From assembly GCA_958296065.1 (NCBI GenBank), contig CATQHX010000010.1, forward strand, positions 186,001 through 250,000: DNA of 64,000 bases. The letters run 5' to 3'. The position numbers and the translations under genes are program-made. The notes beneath the pieces were generated by a model. That model searched no databases, was not told the DNA's origin, and worked only from the letters and a program-made list of their open reading frames with translations. The DNA comes from Vicinamibacterales bacterium. Its GTDB lineage: Bacteria > Acidobacteriota > Vicinamibacteria > Vicinamibacterales > UBA8438. Below, one piece after another: positions 28,353 through 37,996 of this stretch; positions within the stretch are counted from its first letter, which is position 1, and the number at the start of each line of letters is the position of its first letter.

Positions 28353-29843
28353 TCACTCCGTCGGCTCCAACGGCAACCACCCCAGTCCTTTCTCTGCCTT
28401 TTCCGCCGGGGCTGCCGGCTCCCCGGCTGCTTCGGGCACCTCGTCCGCCGGGACCGACTCCGACTTATCCGCCGCGGCTGCCCGCTCCCCGGCTTCTCGG
28501 CGCACCCGGCCCGCCCGCGCCGTCCCTGGCTTCTCCGCCGCCGCTGCGTGCTCGCCGGCTGCTACGGCAGGCTCTCCGGCTTCTCCGGACACCTCGCCCT
28601 CGCGGGTCCTCGTTGCAGGACCCGTGATCTTCGCCAGCGACAGCTTCTCGCCGCACCACCACGAATGCTCCTCCCCGGCGTAACGCATGGGGGCCACGCG
28701 CTGATGTCCGGCGAAGCAACCCAGCAGCCACAGCGATTCGCGGACCGACCGGAAGTCGATCCCCGCAGCGATGAGCTCCCGAGCCTCGTTCCTCAACGCC
28801 TGCAGATCAACGGCCTCGTGCCATCCGTGGAACAGCTCCTTCCACCGGCAGAAGATGACCAGCGACCGAAAGCCGGACGGAAAGAGGCCGGGAGCGGCCT
28901 CCTCGAGGGCCGCGGCCAGACTCGCGACCTCAGCATCGCCCACGACATCCGCCAGCGTCGAGATGTCCGAGCGCCGGTCGAGCACTCCGCGCACGACCTC
29001 GCGGCACCGCTCGACGCCGTCCGACTGCTCCGGCCACGACAGCTTCTTCAGCACCTGGCCCGAGTCGATGAGGTAGTCGATGGCCCCGTAGTCGTACGGA
29101 TCGTGCCGCGTGAACCGATACGCGGCCGGAATCCAGGTCGCGGCGGTCTCCTCATCGATGTCCTGACCCTCCTGTCGATCGAGTTGACGAATCGCCGCTT
29201 CAACGGCGGCCTGCAACTGTCGTTCGCCATCGTCCCCCACGGGTTCGCCGGCGCCCTTCTCATCCGCGCGATCGTCATCGCCGAACAGCAAGCGACACAG
29301 CGCTTGGCCGCCGGCGATGGCGTTCTCGACGTTGCGCCGCGACCACTGCTCCAGTACGGGACCCTCGAAACGCGGTCGATCCAGCGCCACGCCGAGAGAC
29401 CGCATCCTGGGCTCCAGAATCCTCTTCGCCCGCCCCGTCGTCGGGATGACTTTCCGGACGTCGCCGACGCGGACTTCGATGACCTTCTCTCTCCTCGAGA
29501 CCGCCTGCCGCGGCTCCAGCTCCAGAATCACGACGCCTTCCTGGTCGTCCAGCATCAACTGCGGCAGGCTCTCCAGCAGATCCGGGACCCGCTTCTTCGC
29601 GGAGGCGGAAGGCCTGCCGTCAGCTTTCATCTTCAGCGGCACCACACGATCGCGGGGAATCTGGCCGCGGCCGTAGTGATAGAGAGACTGAAACTCCCCG
29701 TATGTCACGCCGACGAACCGGTGCGGGCCTGCTGTCGGCCTGCGCCGGTCGGTTCCTTCGGAAGACACGCGAGATTCCTTCTTCGGCACGCTTGGTCCTT
29801 CAGAGGAACAGTTCCTGTTGCGGCGCCTCTCCCGAGTCCCCAC
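28353..29843 (-). CDS. Unknown protein of the kinase-Hsp70 operon
   Basis: The 496-aa reading frame is the last gene of the minus-strand operon and overlaps the helicase gene's end by 44 bases; an internal GTG could be the real start. The N-terminus is Arg/Ser-rich. Residues about 40-100 (RFVGVTYGEFQSLYHYGRGQ, IPRDRVVPLKMK) and 100-370 look globular, with acidic helices and a tryptophan-rich block (WKELFHGWHEAVDLQALRNE, WLLGCFAGHQRVAPMRYAGE). The last about 100 residues are Ala/Glu/Pro low-complexity. No known domain is recognised. Its role must be inferred from the helicase and kinase-Hsp70 partners. Confidence 0.65.
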   Translation of the reverse strand: MGTRERRRNRNCSSEGPSVPKKESRVSSEGTDRRRPTAGPHRFVGVTYGEFQSLYHYGRGQIPRDRVVPLKMKADGRPSASAKKRVPDLLESLPQLMLDDQEGVVILELEPRQAVSRREKVIEVRVGDVRKVIPTTGRAKRILEPRMRSLGVALDRPRFEGPVLEQWSRRNVENAIAGGQALCRLLFGDDDRADEKGAGEPVGDDGERQLQAAVEAAIRQLDRQEGQDIDEETAATWIPAAYRFTRHDPYDYGAIDYLIDSGQVLKKLSWPEQSDGVERCREVVRGVLDRRSDISTLADVVGDAEVASLAAALEEAAPGLFPSGFRSLVIFCRWKELFHGWHEAVDLQALRNEARELIAAGIDFRSVRESLWLLGCFAGHQRVAPMRYAGEEHSWWCGEKLSLAKITGPATRTREGEVSGEAGEPAVAAGEHAAAAEKPGTARAGRVRREAGERAAAADKSESVPADEVPEAAGEPAAPAEKAEKGLGWLPLEPTE

Positions 29844-30966
29844 TCCGGGGCCGCTCGCACTCCACGTGGTGTAAAAGCCGATCCGGAATGTCCCGCACGT
29901 ACGGGTGCAACTCCCTTCCGTGGTACGACAGGAACAGGTTCCGCCGACTCCGCGTCAGGCCCACGAACAACAACCGCCGGGCGATGGCCTCGTCGTCCTT
30001 CCAGAAGGTCCGCCGCCCGGTCAGCCCCGGCAGGAACACCGTTTCGAAGTCCAGCCCCTTCGCGCTGTGGTAGGTCATCACATACGAGATCGAGCGACGA
30101 TCCGATTCATCGAGACTGCCGTGTCCGCTCCCCAGATACTGCAGCGGAACCCCGTCGCGCTGCAGGGCCTCGTTCACGGCGTCGTAGTCCTTCCCCTGGA
30201 ATCGAGGCTCCGGCGCGCCCGTCAGGCGGCACACCGCCCGCAGGAAGCGACGGATGTCCTTGCGCGTCGAGAACAGCGCGGCCGCCGGCTTTCCCACGCG
30301 GCTGTATCTGCTCAGCCTTTCCCACAACCACTCGGTCTCCCGCTCCGCGGTCTCCGCGTGCGCCAGCGTGACCTCGACCTCCTGCATGCGCGCCGTCGTC
30401 GCACCTTCGAGCCGGGACCCCGGCACGACGCAGCACGCGATGTCCCTGATCCTCTGCGTGAGGCGGTAGAGGGTCTCCAGCGAGACGATGTCCGGGTCGA
30501 GGAGGTCGAGACAGTCCCGAATCTCGCTCTCGGTGCTGCACTTGTCGTAAATCGACTGGTCGGTGTCACCGGCCGCCACGACGCGGCCGGCCAGCGCCCG
30601 GATTCGGCGCAGGTCGGCGGCCGGAATGTCCTGCACCTCGTCGAGCAGGATCCAGTCGTACCTTCGACCTTCATGCAAGAGTTGGTAGTAGGTCATGACG
30701 GGTGTGCGCCCGGCGAGATGCCGGCCCAGACCGCTCGCTATCAGGTCCTTCAGCGCATGCGTGTAGGTGGCGAGACAGATGCTCGCCTCGTCGTGCTCCG
30801 CCAGGATGCGTTCGGCCAGATGCACGAGCAGCACCGTCTTCCCGGTGCCCGCGAAGCCGCGAATCCAGTGGTTGCGCCGGTGGCGGGGGTCGACGACGGC
30901 GCCGCAACGCCGCAGCACATCCAGTTGCTGCTCACCCATCTTCCGTTCCGGCGGCTTCCAGTTCAT
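29800..30966 (-). CDS. Short superfamily 1 (UvrD-like) helicase/ATPase
   Basis: At 388 aa it is far shorter than UvrD or Rep. Recognisable motifs: RGFAGTGKTVLLVHLA (Walker A), WILLDEVQDIP (Walker B), VVAAGDTDQSIYD (III), TYHSAKGLDFETVFLPG (V) and RRLLFVGLTRSRRNLFLSYH (VI). The accessory 1B/2B insertions are largely missing. Its ATG overlaps the stop of the kinase-Hsp70 gene by ATGA and it overlaps the next gene too, so the three products are made together. Conflict or stress-response systems often carry such stripped SF1 ATPases. Whether it unwinds DNA or RNA is unknown. Confidence 0.85.
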   Translation of the reverse strand: MNWKPPERKMGEQQLDVLRRCGAVVDPRHRRNHWIRGFAGTGKTVLLVHLAERILAEHDEASICLATYTHALKDLIASGLGRHLAGRTPVMTYYQLLHEGRRYDWILLDEVQDIPAADLRRIRALAGRVVAAGDTDQSIYDKCSTESEIRDCLDLLDPDIVSLETLYRLTQRIRDIACCVVPGSRLEGATTARMQEVEVTLAHAETAERETEWLWERLSRYSRVGKPAAALFSTRKDIRRFLRAVCRLTGAPEPRFQGKDYDAVNEALQRDGVPLQYLGSGHGSLDESDRRSISYVMTYHSAKGLDFETVFLPGLTGRRTFWKDDEAIARRLLFVGLTRSRRNLFLSYHGRELHPYVRDIPDRLLHHVECERPRSGDSGEAPQQELFL

Positions 30967-33900
30967 CGTTCGATCTGTTCGGCGCCGGCCGTATTTCGGC
31001 TATGGATGAGCCCGCGGTTGGGACTCGCGGCCAGGACCTCCGGGCGGACCGGGTCGTCGTCAATCCGCCACCGCTTTCGATACTCGCGAACGTGCTCGAG
31101 AGTCCGTCGTTTGCCGAGCGTCCTCGCGTTCTGCTCTAGCAAGGCGCAATCGTCTTCCGTCAGGCTCTCCTTTGCGAGTTCCTCCTCCAGGATGTCGAAG
31201 GCTCGCGTTACGCACTCCAGCCCGCGGGGATCACCGTCGTCGCGCAGGGCATGGCCGTGAACCGTCAGGGCAGGGACGAAGTCCGGATCCAGCCGGAGCG
31301 ACCCCTCCATCAGACGTGCGCAGGCTTCCATGTCGCCGCGTCGCCGCTCGTCGATTGCGCAGTTGTAGGCGGTCACGCAGCTCGGCGCCCGCTGATGCGC
31401 CTTGAGCGACCACTCGCGGGAACGTCGGTAGTCCCCGGATCGCGCGTAGCTGTAGGTAATGCTGACGGCGTGGTCGCTGTCCGGATCCAGCCGTTCCGCC
31501 GCCTCGTACATCTCCGCCGCCTCCCGCCATCGGTGGGCCTTCTGGGCAGCACGCGCGAATGTCAGCACCGCCGCTGTAGCGGGACGACCCTTCCCGGCGA
31601 GAATCGAGGCGTTCAGCGCCTGTCTCGCCTGGAGCAGACGCCGCCCGCCGGGCAACAGCTCGGCGTTCGCCAGCGGATTCAGGATCTCCGAGGCGACGGC
31701 GGCGCCCCCGGCGTGGACCCTGACGACGAGGAGCTTGTCCCGGGAGATGTGGGACGAAATGCGGATGGTCTCCCCCTTCTCGAACCAGCCGGGGGGCGAC
31801 GGCGGCGGGACCGTCAGCACCGCCAGTATCTTGTCGCGTCCGCCGACGCAGAACGGCAGCTCCACGCGGGTCTGCCGTTCCTTCCCCACCGTCACCGACG
31901 TGATGGCGGTCGGCGACGGGACCGGAGAGCCGGCGTCGATCACCATTTCCTGCGTGATGGTGGCTGAGGACGGGACATCAGAGCCGGCGTCGATCACCCC
32001 TTCCTGATTGTCGTCCCGCGTCAGAACGTAGATGGGCTCGCTCGTGATCGGACGGACGATATCGTGCCCGAGCCCGTGGAGATACAGGGAGTGTATGGCG
32101 GCGCCCTGCGAGACGTGAGCACGAAGGTCGCAAGGCGTCACGCACTCGACGAAGCGGCCCATGTGCCTCTCGATCGCGCCGCGTACGAGGGAATTCGCGC
32201 TGCTGCCGCCGATGAACAGCACCATGTCGAGGTCGTCAGGCGTCAGCCCCGCCTTCTCCAGGGCGCTCGAAACGGGCTCCAGGACGCTCGGCGTGCGGTC
32301 CAGGCGGTCCTCGCCGGGCGACGCCGGGGCGGCGAGAAACGGCTCCATGATCTCCGCGAACTCGCCGAGGGTGATCTGCGGCTCGTCGAGGGTCCAAGAC
32401 CTGCCCCGCACCTCGATAACGTCGATGCCATCGGCCACGATCGGATCCGTGCACTCACGGAGGTCGGACGGATCGCCGGCGCCCCGCGCCTCGGCCTGTT
32501 TCGAGCACTGGATCTTCAGCTCCTCGGCGGCGTGCTTCAGACGGGGCAGCAGCAGCTTGTCTCGTTCGTTAGACGAGATGACCTCGTCCGGGTCGCCGTC
32601 GCCACGGAGCTGGGGCAGGAGAATACGCTTGGCGATGGCCCGATCGATGTCGTCGCCTCCGAGGGCGAGGAACTTCGAGATCGCCAGATTCCTGGAGGAG
32701 AGCCGCCCGTCCGCGATGCTGACCTCCAGCACCGAGATGTCGCACGTGCCGGCGCCGAAGTCGAAGACGAGCACGCGGCCCGCCTTCCGCGCGAGGAGCG
32801 CCGACACGGATGGACCCTCGGCGCCGCGCTCCATGTCGAACACGTAGCTGAGAAACGCCGCGTTGGGCTCGTCGATGAGACCGGTGTCCTCGACGGGGAT
32901 GCCGGCGCCGGCGAGCGCCCGCACGAGGTCGCGGCGCTGGTTGGCCTCGAACGCGGCGGGAACGCTGACCGCGTACACCGGCGGGGGCAGCGAATGATCC
33001 AGGACGTGCCGGTCCACGGCCTCACGCAGGTGATGCAGGAAGACCCTGGCGGCGTCCTGCGGCCGTTCGACCACCACCGGCGCGCGCCCCTCGGCGAGCA
33101 CCGTGTTGGGATACTGGGGGCCGAGGTCGACCCCGAGTTCCATCTTGAAGGACGACCAGAGATCCACTCCCTCCCGCAACGTCGCCCTCAGGTGCGGCGT
33201 CACGCCGCGGCCCACGAGCAGACGGCCGTTGCGCCAGGCGAGACAGCTCGGCACGAGATGGTCGTCGTGGCGTCTGTCTTCCTCGTCGAGCTGGGGAACG
33301 GAAAGCGGTTCGGCCCTGGGGACGCGACCTCCATCGTCCATCCGGACGATGCTGACCACCGTCGTCGACGTCCCGAAGTCCATGCCCACGAAGGTCTGCC
33401 GGGCCAGGTTCCCGCGGAGGGCCTCTGCGTCGCCGGCCAGATTCGTCACGGAAACACCCGCCGCCTCGTCGGGCGCGCGGTCGGGGCCGTCCGCGCCCGC
33501 CATGGCCGATCGCCACGCCGACACGGTCCGGGGCCGGTCGTCGGGCCGCAGCGCCATTCCCCGGTCAATCGCCGCGAGCCACCGAAGATCCGCCCCCGCG
33601 ACCCGCTCCGCAAGCGACTCGTACCGGTCGTCCACGGCCCGTACCGGCGCTTCCGGCGCGCACTCGCCGGTCAGCGCGCGGTACGAGACCGCCGCCAGCG
33701 CGTAGATGTCGGTGGGCGGCCCCTGCGCGCCCTCGGTCCCGTGCTGCTCGATGGGCGCATACCGCGGCGTCAGCACCTGGGTGTGCGCCCGGCCGCGCGC
33801 CGCCGCGCGCGCGGCCCCGAAGTCGATGAACACCGGCTCGCCGTTCGCCGCGCGAATCACGATGTTCGCGGGGGTAATGTCGCGGTGCACGTAGCCGTGT

Positions 33901-34358
33901 CCGTGCACATGCTCCAGCCCGTTGAGCAGCCGGTCCAGCCATTGCCGCCACTCGGCGACCGGCAACGGCGCGCGGATTCGCAGGACGGCGTCCAGCGACT
34001 CGCCCTCGACGTACTCCATCACGATGCAGGCCGTGCCGAGCGCCTCGACGTAGCGATGCACCCGCACCACGTTCGGATGCCGGAACCGATGGATCGACCG
34101 CGCCTCGTCCAGGAAACGGTCGAGACCCCAGGTGAAGAGCGCACGGCTCTCCTCCGCTGGCAACGCGGCCACGCGCTGGTCCGCGGTCCGCTCAGCGTGT
34201 TCGTGCGGAAAGTATTCCTTGAGCGCGACCGGTCCGTCTAGTCTCGTATCGTTCGCGAGATAGGTGATGCCGAAGCCGCCGGCGCCCAGCACGCGGACTA
34301 TCTCGTACTCCTCGATCCGGTAGCCCGGCGGCAGGGCGCGGGCGCACGTCTCGGGCAC
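30963..34358 (-). CDS. Ser/Thr kinase-Hsp70-TPR fusion protein
   Basis: The 1131-aa product (GTG 34358) joins three parts. Residues 15-290 are a Hanks-type kinase of the same subfamily as the two plus-strand kinases (GAGGFG, Lys47, DFG 179-181), but its catalytic loop reads HRDITPAN, with Thr162 where Lys is usual. Residues about 322-830 are an Hsp70-type actin-fold ATPase: VGMDFGTSTTVVSI (phosphate 1), VFDFGAGTCDISVLEV (phosphate 2), VLFIGGSSANSLVRGAI (adenosine). A short substrate-domain-like part and TPR-type helices (about 930-1070, ARAAQKAHRWREAAEMYEAA, DPDSDHAVSITYSYARSGDY) follow. It begins the operon with the small helicase. Activity could be reduced by the Thr162 change, though such HRDxxP variants exist in active bacterial kinases. 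Confidence 0.88.
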   Translation of the reverse strand: MPETCARALPPGYRIEEYEIVRVLGAGGFGITYLANDTRLDGPVALKEYFPHEHAERTADQRVAALPAEESRALFTWGLDRFLDEARSIHRFRHPNVVRVHRYVEALGTACIVMEYVEGESLDAVLRIRAPLPVAEWRQWLDRLLNGLEHVHGHGYVHRDITPANIVIRAANGEPVFIDFGAARAAARGRAHTQVLTPRYAPIEQHGTEGAQGPPTDIYALAAVSYRALTGECAPEAPVRAVDDRYESLAERVAGADLRWLAAIDRGMALRPDDRPRTVSAWRSAMAGADGPDRAPDEAAGVSVTNLAGDAEALRGNLARQTFVGMDFGTSTTVVSIVRMDDGGRVPRAEPLSVPQLDEEDRRHDDHLVPSCLAWRNGRLLVGRGVTPHLRATLREGVDLWSSFKMELGVDLGPQYPNTVLAEGRAPVVVERPQDAARVFLHHLREAVDRHVLDHSLPPPVYAVSVPAAFEANQRRDLVRALAGAGIPVEDTGLIDEPNAAFLSYVFDMERGAEGPSVSALLARKAGRVLVFDFGAGTCDISVLEVSIADGRLSSRNLAISKFLALGGDDIDRAIAKRILLPQLRGDGDPDEVISSNERDKLLLPRLKHAAEELKIQCSKQAEARGAGDPSDLRECTDPIVADGIDVIEVRGRSWTLDEPQITLGEFAEIMEPFLAAPASPGEDRLDRTPSVLEPVSSALEKAGLTPDDLDMVLFIGGSSANSLVRGAIERHMGRFVECVTPCDLRAHVSQGAAIHSLYLHGLGHDIVRPITSEPIYVLTRDDNQEGVIDAGSDVPSSATITQEMVIDAGSPVPSPTAITSVTVGKERQTRVELPFCVGGRDKILAVLTVPPPSPPGWFEKGETIRISSHISRDKLLVVRVHAGGAAVASEILNPLANAELLPGGRRLLQARQALNASILAGKGRPATAAVLTFARAAQKAHRWREAAEMYEAAERLDPDSDHAVSITYSYARSGDYRRSREWSLKAHQRAPSCVTAYNCAIDERRRGDMEACARLMEGSLRLDPDFVPALTVHGHALRDDGDPRGLECVTRAFDILEEELAKESLTEDDCALLEQNARTLGKRRTLEHVREYRKRWRIDDDPVRPEVLAASPNRGLIHSRNTAGAEQIER

Positions 34359-34919
34359 GACCTCGATCCTACTACGCGCGCCCGCCGGGCTGTTTCGGAC
34401 TCCGCCGCCGACTTCAATCAACCCAAATGTCTGCGATACCGACGAGAACGCGTCGCTCGGCGAATGGCGCCGACGCATGCCGCGCCGACGATGGGGCGGA
34501 CGCAGCGCCAGGTGTGGCAGGCTGCGTCTGCTCGGCGGCGCGCATCTGTTCAACCGGCGTTCTCGGACGAGAGCGTACGCCTGGACGTGCGGACGACTCT
34601 GCCGGTCACGGCGGCGCGTCTGCTCGACCGCATCTCCATCGGCGTTCCGGTGATCCGCGGCCCGGTGAGTTGCGATCTCAGGGGCGGTTCACCCGGCGCA
34701 ACGTTCTGCGAAGACTGCGGTAAGACGATGCGGCCCGGTGAGTTGCGATCTCAGGGGCGGTTCACCCCCCTGAATCGAGAACTGGGGCCATCGAACGGCC
34801 CGAACTGGGGTCATGGCATCGAAGTGCACCAGGGCCATGCTTTTCGGCCGATCAGGGCCATTGCATTGCACGGTGACCAGCGTGACCGCCGAAACGGCCT
34901 TCCCGCAGGGAAAAATACT
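34359..34919. other. Gene-free stretch with a direct repeat
   Basis: No gene is visible. A near-identical 36-bp segment (GCGGCCCGGTGAGTTGCGAT and following CTCAGGGGCGGTTCACCC) occurs at about 34658-34694 and 34729-34766. A short open piece between them (ATFCEDCGKTM) looks like a zinc-ribbon relic. At about 34785-34860 ACTGGGGYCAT motifs recur, similar to IS21-type end repeats. The promoter for the kinase-Hsp70 operon should lie near 34359-34450 but I cannot point to it. Confidence 0.5.
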
Positions 34920-34953
34920 GGGTGAGCGACCCCGGAACCGGGGTCGCTCACCC
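34920..34953. terminator. Strong 16-bp hairpin (possible terminator)
   Basis: GGGTGAGCGACCCCGG, a two-base AA centre, then the exact complement. No T-run follows on the plus strand, so it may be a structural repeat or terminator; it does not directly follow a gene. Bases 34954-35202 hold no gene. Confidence 0.5.
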
Positions 34954-35202
34954 CTCTTGCCTCCTCCTCGTGGTGTTGTTAGACCGTTGAATGCGCGGTG
35001 GGGTGCACTGGTGCGAGAAACCCCCAGTGTTTCCGGGCGCTTACGGTGTGTTCACGGTGAACAATCCACGCACTTTCGCCAGGCGGATCGACGGTCGGCG
35101 ATCGGTTGCAGGACCCTGCAATGAACTTGTTTACCTTGCCCAGATACGACTCATGCCGCTACTGTGTGGACATTGCGCAGCAAGGCGTGGTGTCATGGAG
35201 GC

Positions 35203-35622
35203 ATGAGGAAAGCGACGGTGACGGTTCGTCTCTCGGCGGGCCTGGTGGAACGGCTCGACAAGCTCGCTGTCGGGCTCGGCACGTTCGGCCTGAGTCGGCC
35301 GCGGGTCATAGAGGCTCTGGTTCAAGGCTGCCCTACCGGTGCAGATGCTCTGGAGAGGATGCTGCGGCATGCTGCGGGCGTCGACAAGCCGACGCGGCTA
35401 CCGGTGGATGCGGTCAAGCTGCAGGCGGAGTACGAACGCGGGCTCGAGGCCGGGCGCGCCGAGTCTGGGCCAGCGCACGCACTGGCGGACCGGGCGTGGC
35501 GTCTGCTGGTAACGGACCACCCCGACTTTGACGCGGCGTTCCACTGCCGTGCGTGGCTGGCTGATCACGATATCGAAGTCATCCACGACGAGGCCGACGG
35601 GCAGTTGAAGTTGCGGGAGTAA
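35203..35622 (+). CDS. Ribbon-helix-helix protein
   Basis: The 139-aa product starts at ATG 35203. Residues 1-45 (ATVTVRLSAGLVERLDKLAV, then SRPRVIEALVQ) fit a ribbon-helix-helix DNA-binding domain of the CopG/MetJ type, so it probably dimerises and binds DNA. The remainder is helical (about 60-135, AEYERGLEAGRAESGPAHAL, HDIEVIHDEADGQLKLRE) and unknown. RHH proteins often serve as antitoxins or plasmid regulators, but no toxin gene is adjacent. The gene's final codons lie inside the first unit of a 204-bp tandem duplication. Confidence 0.7.
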   Translation: MRKATVTVRLSAGLVERLDKLAVGLGTFGLSRPRVIEALVQGCPTGADALERMLRHAAGVDKPTRLPVDAVKLQAEYERGLEAGRAESGPAHALADRAWRLLVTDHPDFDAAFHCRAWLADHDIEVIHDEADGQLKLRE

Positions 35623-36016
35623 CGCCGCGCGTGGGGGTGTGGCGCGGCGCCAGCGTTCGCGTTATCGGGTCGGCCGTCAGGTCGAGTGCTGCGAGCACGA
35701 AATCGCCGCTCCGGCACTGAGAGGCGCACTTCTCGGTGCCGTGCACCATTAGACGCCGGATTCCGGCCTTTTGTTCCCGGGTGGCCGATCTCTTTCGGGG
35801 GGGCGCGTTTGAAGTTGCGGGAGCAACGCCGCGCGTGGGGGTGTGGCGCGGCGCCAGCGTTCGCGTTATCGGGTCGGCCGTCAGGTCGAGTGCTGCGAGC
35901 ACGGAAATCGCCGCTCCGGCACTGAGAGGCGCACTTCTCGGTGCCGTGCACCATTAGACGCCGGATTCCGGCCTTTTGTTCCCGGGTGGCCGATCTCTTT
36001 CGGGGGGGCGCGTTTG
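35605..36016 (+). repeat. 204-bp tandem duplication behind the RHH gene
   Basis: TTGAAGTTGCGGGAG begins at 35605 and again at 35809. Over about 204 bases the two units differ at only a few positions, including one inserted G after GAGCAC and a T-to-C change that removes the RHH stop in the second copy (GGGAGTAA versus GGGAGCAA). The units contain no recognisable gene. A second-copy RHH tail is thus present but not connected. Confidence 0.9.
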
Positions 36017-36169
36017 CGGGGCCGGTACGCTCGGTGCCGGGTTGGCAGGCGTCCCGCTTTTCGGTCTGTGCGCGCGGGACGCTCGGCGCGTGTCAGTATC
36101 GCGGAACACTCGGTGTGTACCGGTGGCGGGTCGTTTTGATGCTGCCTGGTCGGCAGGGTTCCGGGGCCG

Positions 36170-37410
36170 GCACGCGAGACCGGCGGAGACAGGTCGGGGA
36201 TCAGCCCGCGATTGATCCCGTGCGCGCTCGTTTGACGATGCGGCTGCGCGCCGCCTGGCGGAAGACCTCGGTCAACCGCACGACCGGGACAGGATGTCCG
36301 AGGCGATGATGTCGGCCAGCACCTGCCCCGGCCCCACCGAGGGGAGTTGATCGATGTCGCCCACGATCGGCAGGGCGGCTGTGTCGGGACTACGGCGAGC
36401 GACGCCCGCATCAGCATGACGTCGACCATGGAGGCTCGTCGACGACGAGCAGACCGCATTCGAGCGGATTGTCCGCGTCACGCCTGAAGCCGCCGGTGGC
36501 GGGGTCGGACCTCGAGCAGCCGGTGGATGGTTCGGGCCTGCTGCCCGGTGGCCTTGCTCATTCTTCGGGCGGCGCGGCCGGTCGGCGCGCACAGCACGAG
36601 CTCGACGCGCTTGGCGGCCAGGATGCGCAGGATGGCGTCGACCAGCGTCGTCTTGCCCACGCCCGGTCCTCCCGTGATGACGGTGGCCTTCGAGGTCAGC
36701 GCCAACCGCACCGCCTCGGCCTGGCCCGGCGCCAGCGACAGGCCGGCTCTGCTTCTCGACCCAGGGCAGCGCCCGCTCGACGTCGATGTCCGGCTAGGGA
36801 GCTTGCCAGCCACAACGTCGACGAGCCGCTCGGCGATCGCCCGCTCGGCCTGGTACAAGCCGCCGAGGAACAGGCACGGCGTGTCCGCGACGGTGTCTGC
36901 GACGACGGCGTCCTCGGCCGGCTCGCAGCCAGGCGCGGATACGCTCCTGCACGCCGCCAGCTCGAGAGCGGTTCGGACCGCATCGTCGGGCACGCCGAGC
37001 AGGCGGGCCGCCAGCGTGCCGAGCTCGTCGGCCGGCAGTCCGCAGTGGCCGTCGTCCATCGCCTCGGTCAGCGCGTAGCCGATGCCGGCGCGCACCCGGG
37101 TCATCGCCGTGCTGGTGATTCCCAGCTTCATCGCGATCGCGTCGGCGATCCTGAACCCGATACCGCGAATGTCGCGGGTGAGGCGGCAAGGGTTCTTCGT
37201 GATGACCTCGACCGTGTCGCTCCCGCAGGTCTTGAAGACCCGCACCGCCCGCGCCGTGGCCACGCCATGGCTGTGCAGGAAGACCATGCTCTCGCGAACC
37301 GCTTTCCGCTCGGCCCACGCGTCGGTGATGCGCCCGGCGCGAACCTGGCCGATGCCGGTGACCTCGCGAAGCCGTTCGGGCTCGGTCTCGGTGGGTTCAC
37401 GAGGAATGTG
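36170..37410 (-). pseudogene. recD2: recD2-type helicase pseudogene
   Basis: On the minus strand the order is helix-hairpin-helix REVTGIGQVRAGRITDAWAE, IRGIGFRIADAIAMKLGI, Walker [37 protein letters not shown] and TIHRLLEVR, then out of frame [23 protein letters not shown] and a HGINRGLIPDLS piece. These are the RecD2/RecD-like helicase motifs in order. The N-terminal OB region and the last third are missing, and at least two frameshifts fall near 36480 and 36300, so it is inactive. The strong similarity of the remaining part suggests recent decay. Confidence 0.82.
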
Positions 37411-37669
37411 TCGCTCGGCGTGGACTGCGTCCTGCTCGGCCTGATGCTCGGTGCGGTCGTCGGCAGGCGCTGCATTCGCGGCCGGTTCTGGCGGCAAAGC
37501 GGCTGGGGGATGTGGGCTGCTCGGTGCGGTCACCCGAGTAGCGTACCGTCCTGGCGCCCCGGGGCCGTTGCTCGGTGCGTGCGGACGGCGCGTCGGCCCG
37601 GATCCCGTGCTCACGATGGGAGCTTGTCGGCGTCGACGGTGCGGAGCGGTAGCCTGCAGATGTCGACTG

Positions 37670-37864
37670 ACTGCCTTCGGACTCGACCGCAGCATGCAGG
37701 CTGCGCGCCTCGTCCCCGAGCGCGTCAAAGACGGCCACGAAGTCGCTGAACTCGATGTTCACCGTGGTCTTGAACCGCTGGATCAGGTTGCGGGAGTTGA
37801 TGGCGGCGTCCACGCGGTACTTCCCGAACATCTCGATCGCGACCACGTGCATCTTGTCGGGCAT
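37670..37864 (-). pseudogene. Fragment of an unknown conserved protein
   Basis: The minus strand reads MPDKMHVVAIEMFGKYRVDA and AINSRNLIQRFKTTVNIEFS then FVAVFDALGDEARSLHAAVE, which looks like genuine protein, but after about residue 65 the frame turns into GC-biased junk. I do not know the family. It is adjacent to the recD2 pseudogene and may be part of the same decayed segment. Confidence 0.4.
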
Positions 37865-37996
37865 GACGACGTCGTCGGGCCATTCGGGTGCTGACGCGGG
37901 CAGGTCCTACAGCGTGTCGATCCAGGCCCTGAAGGAGTTCGGACTCGCCCGTGCTGCTCGGTGGCCGGGGCTCGGTGCGTGCGGACCGCCCGTCCC

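Noticed and set aside
32064-34241. 725-codon plus-strand frame
   Set aside because: Antisense to the kinase-Hsp70 fusion; no known motif.
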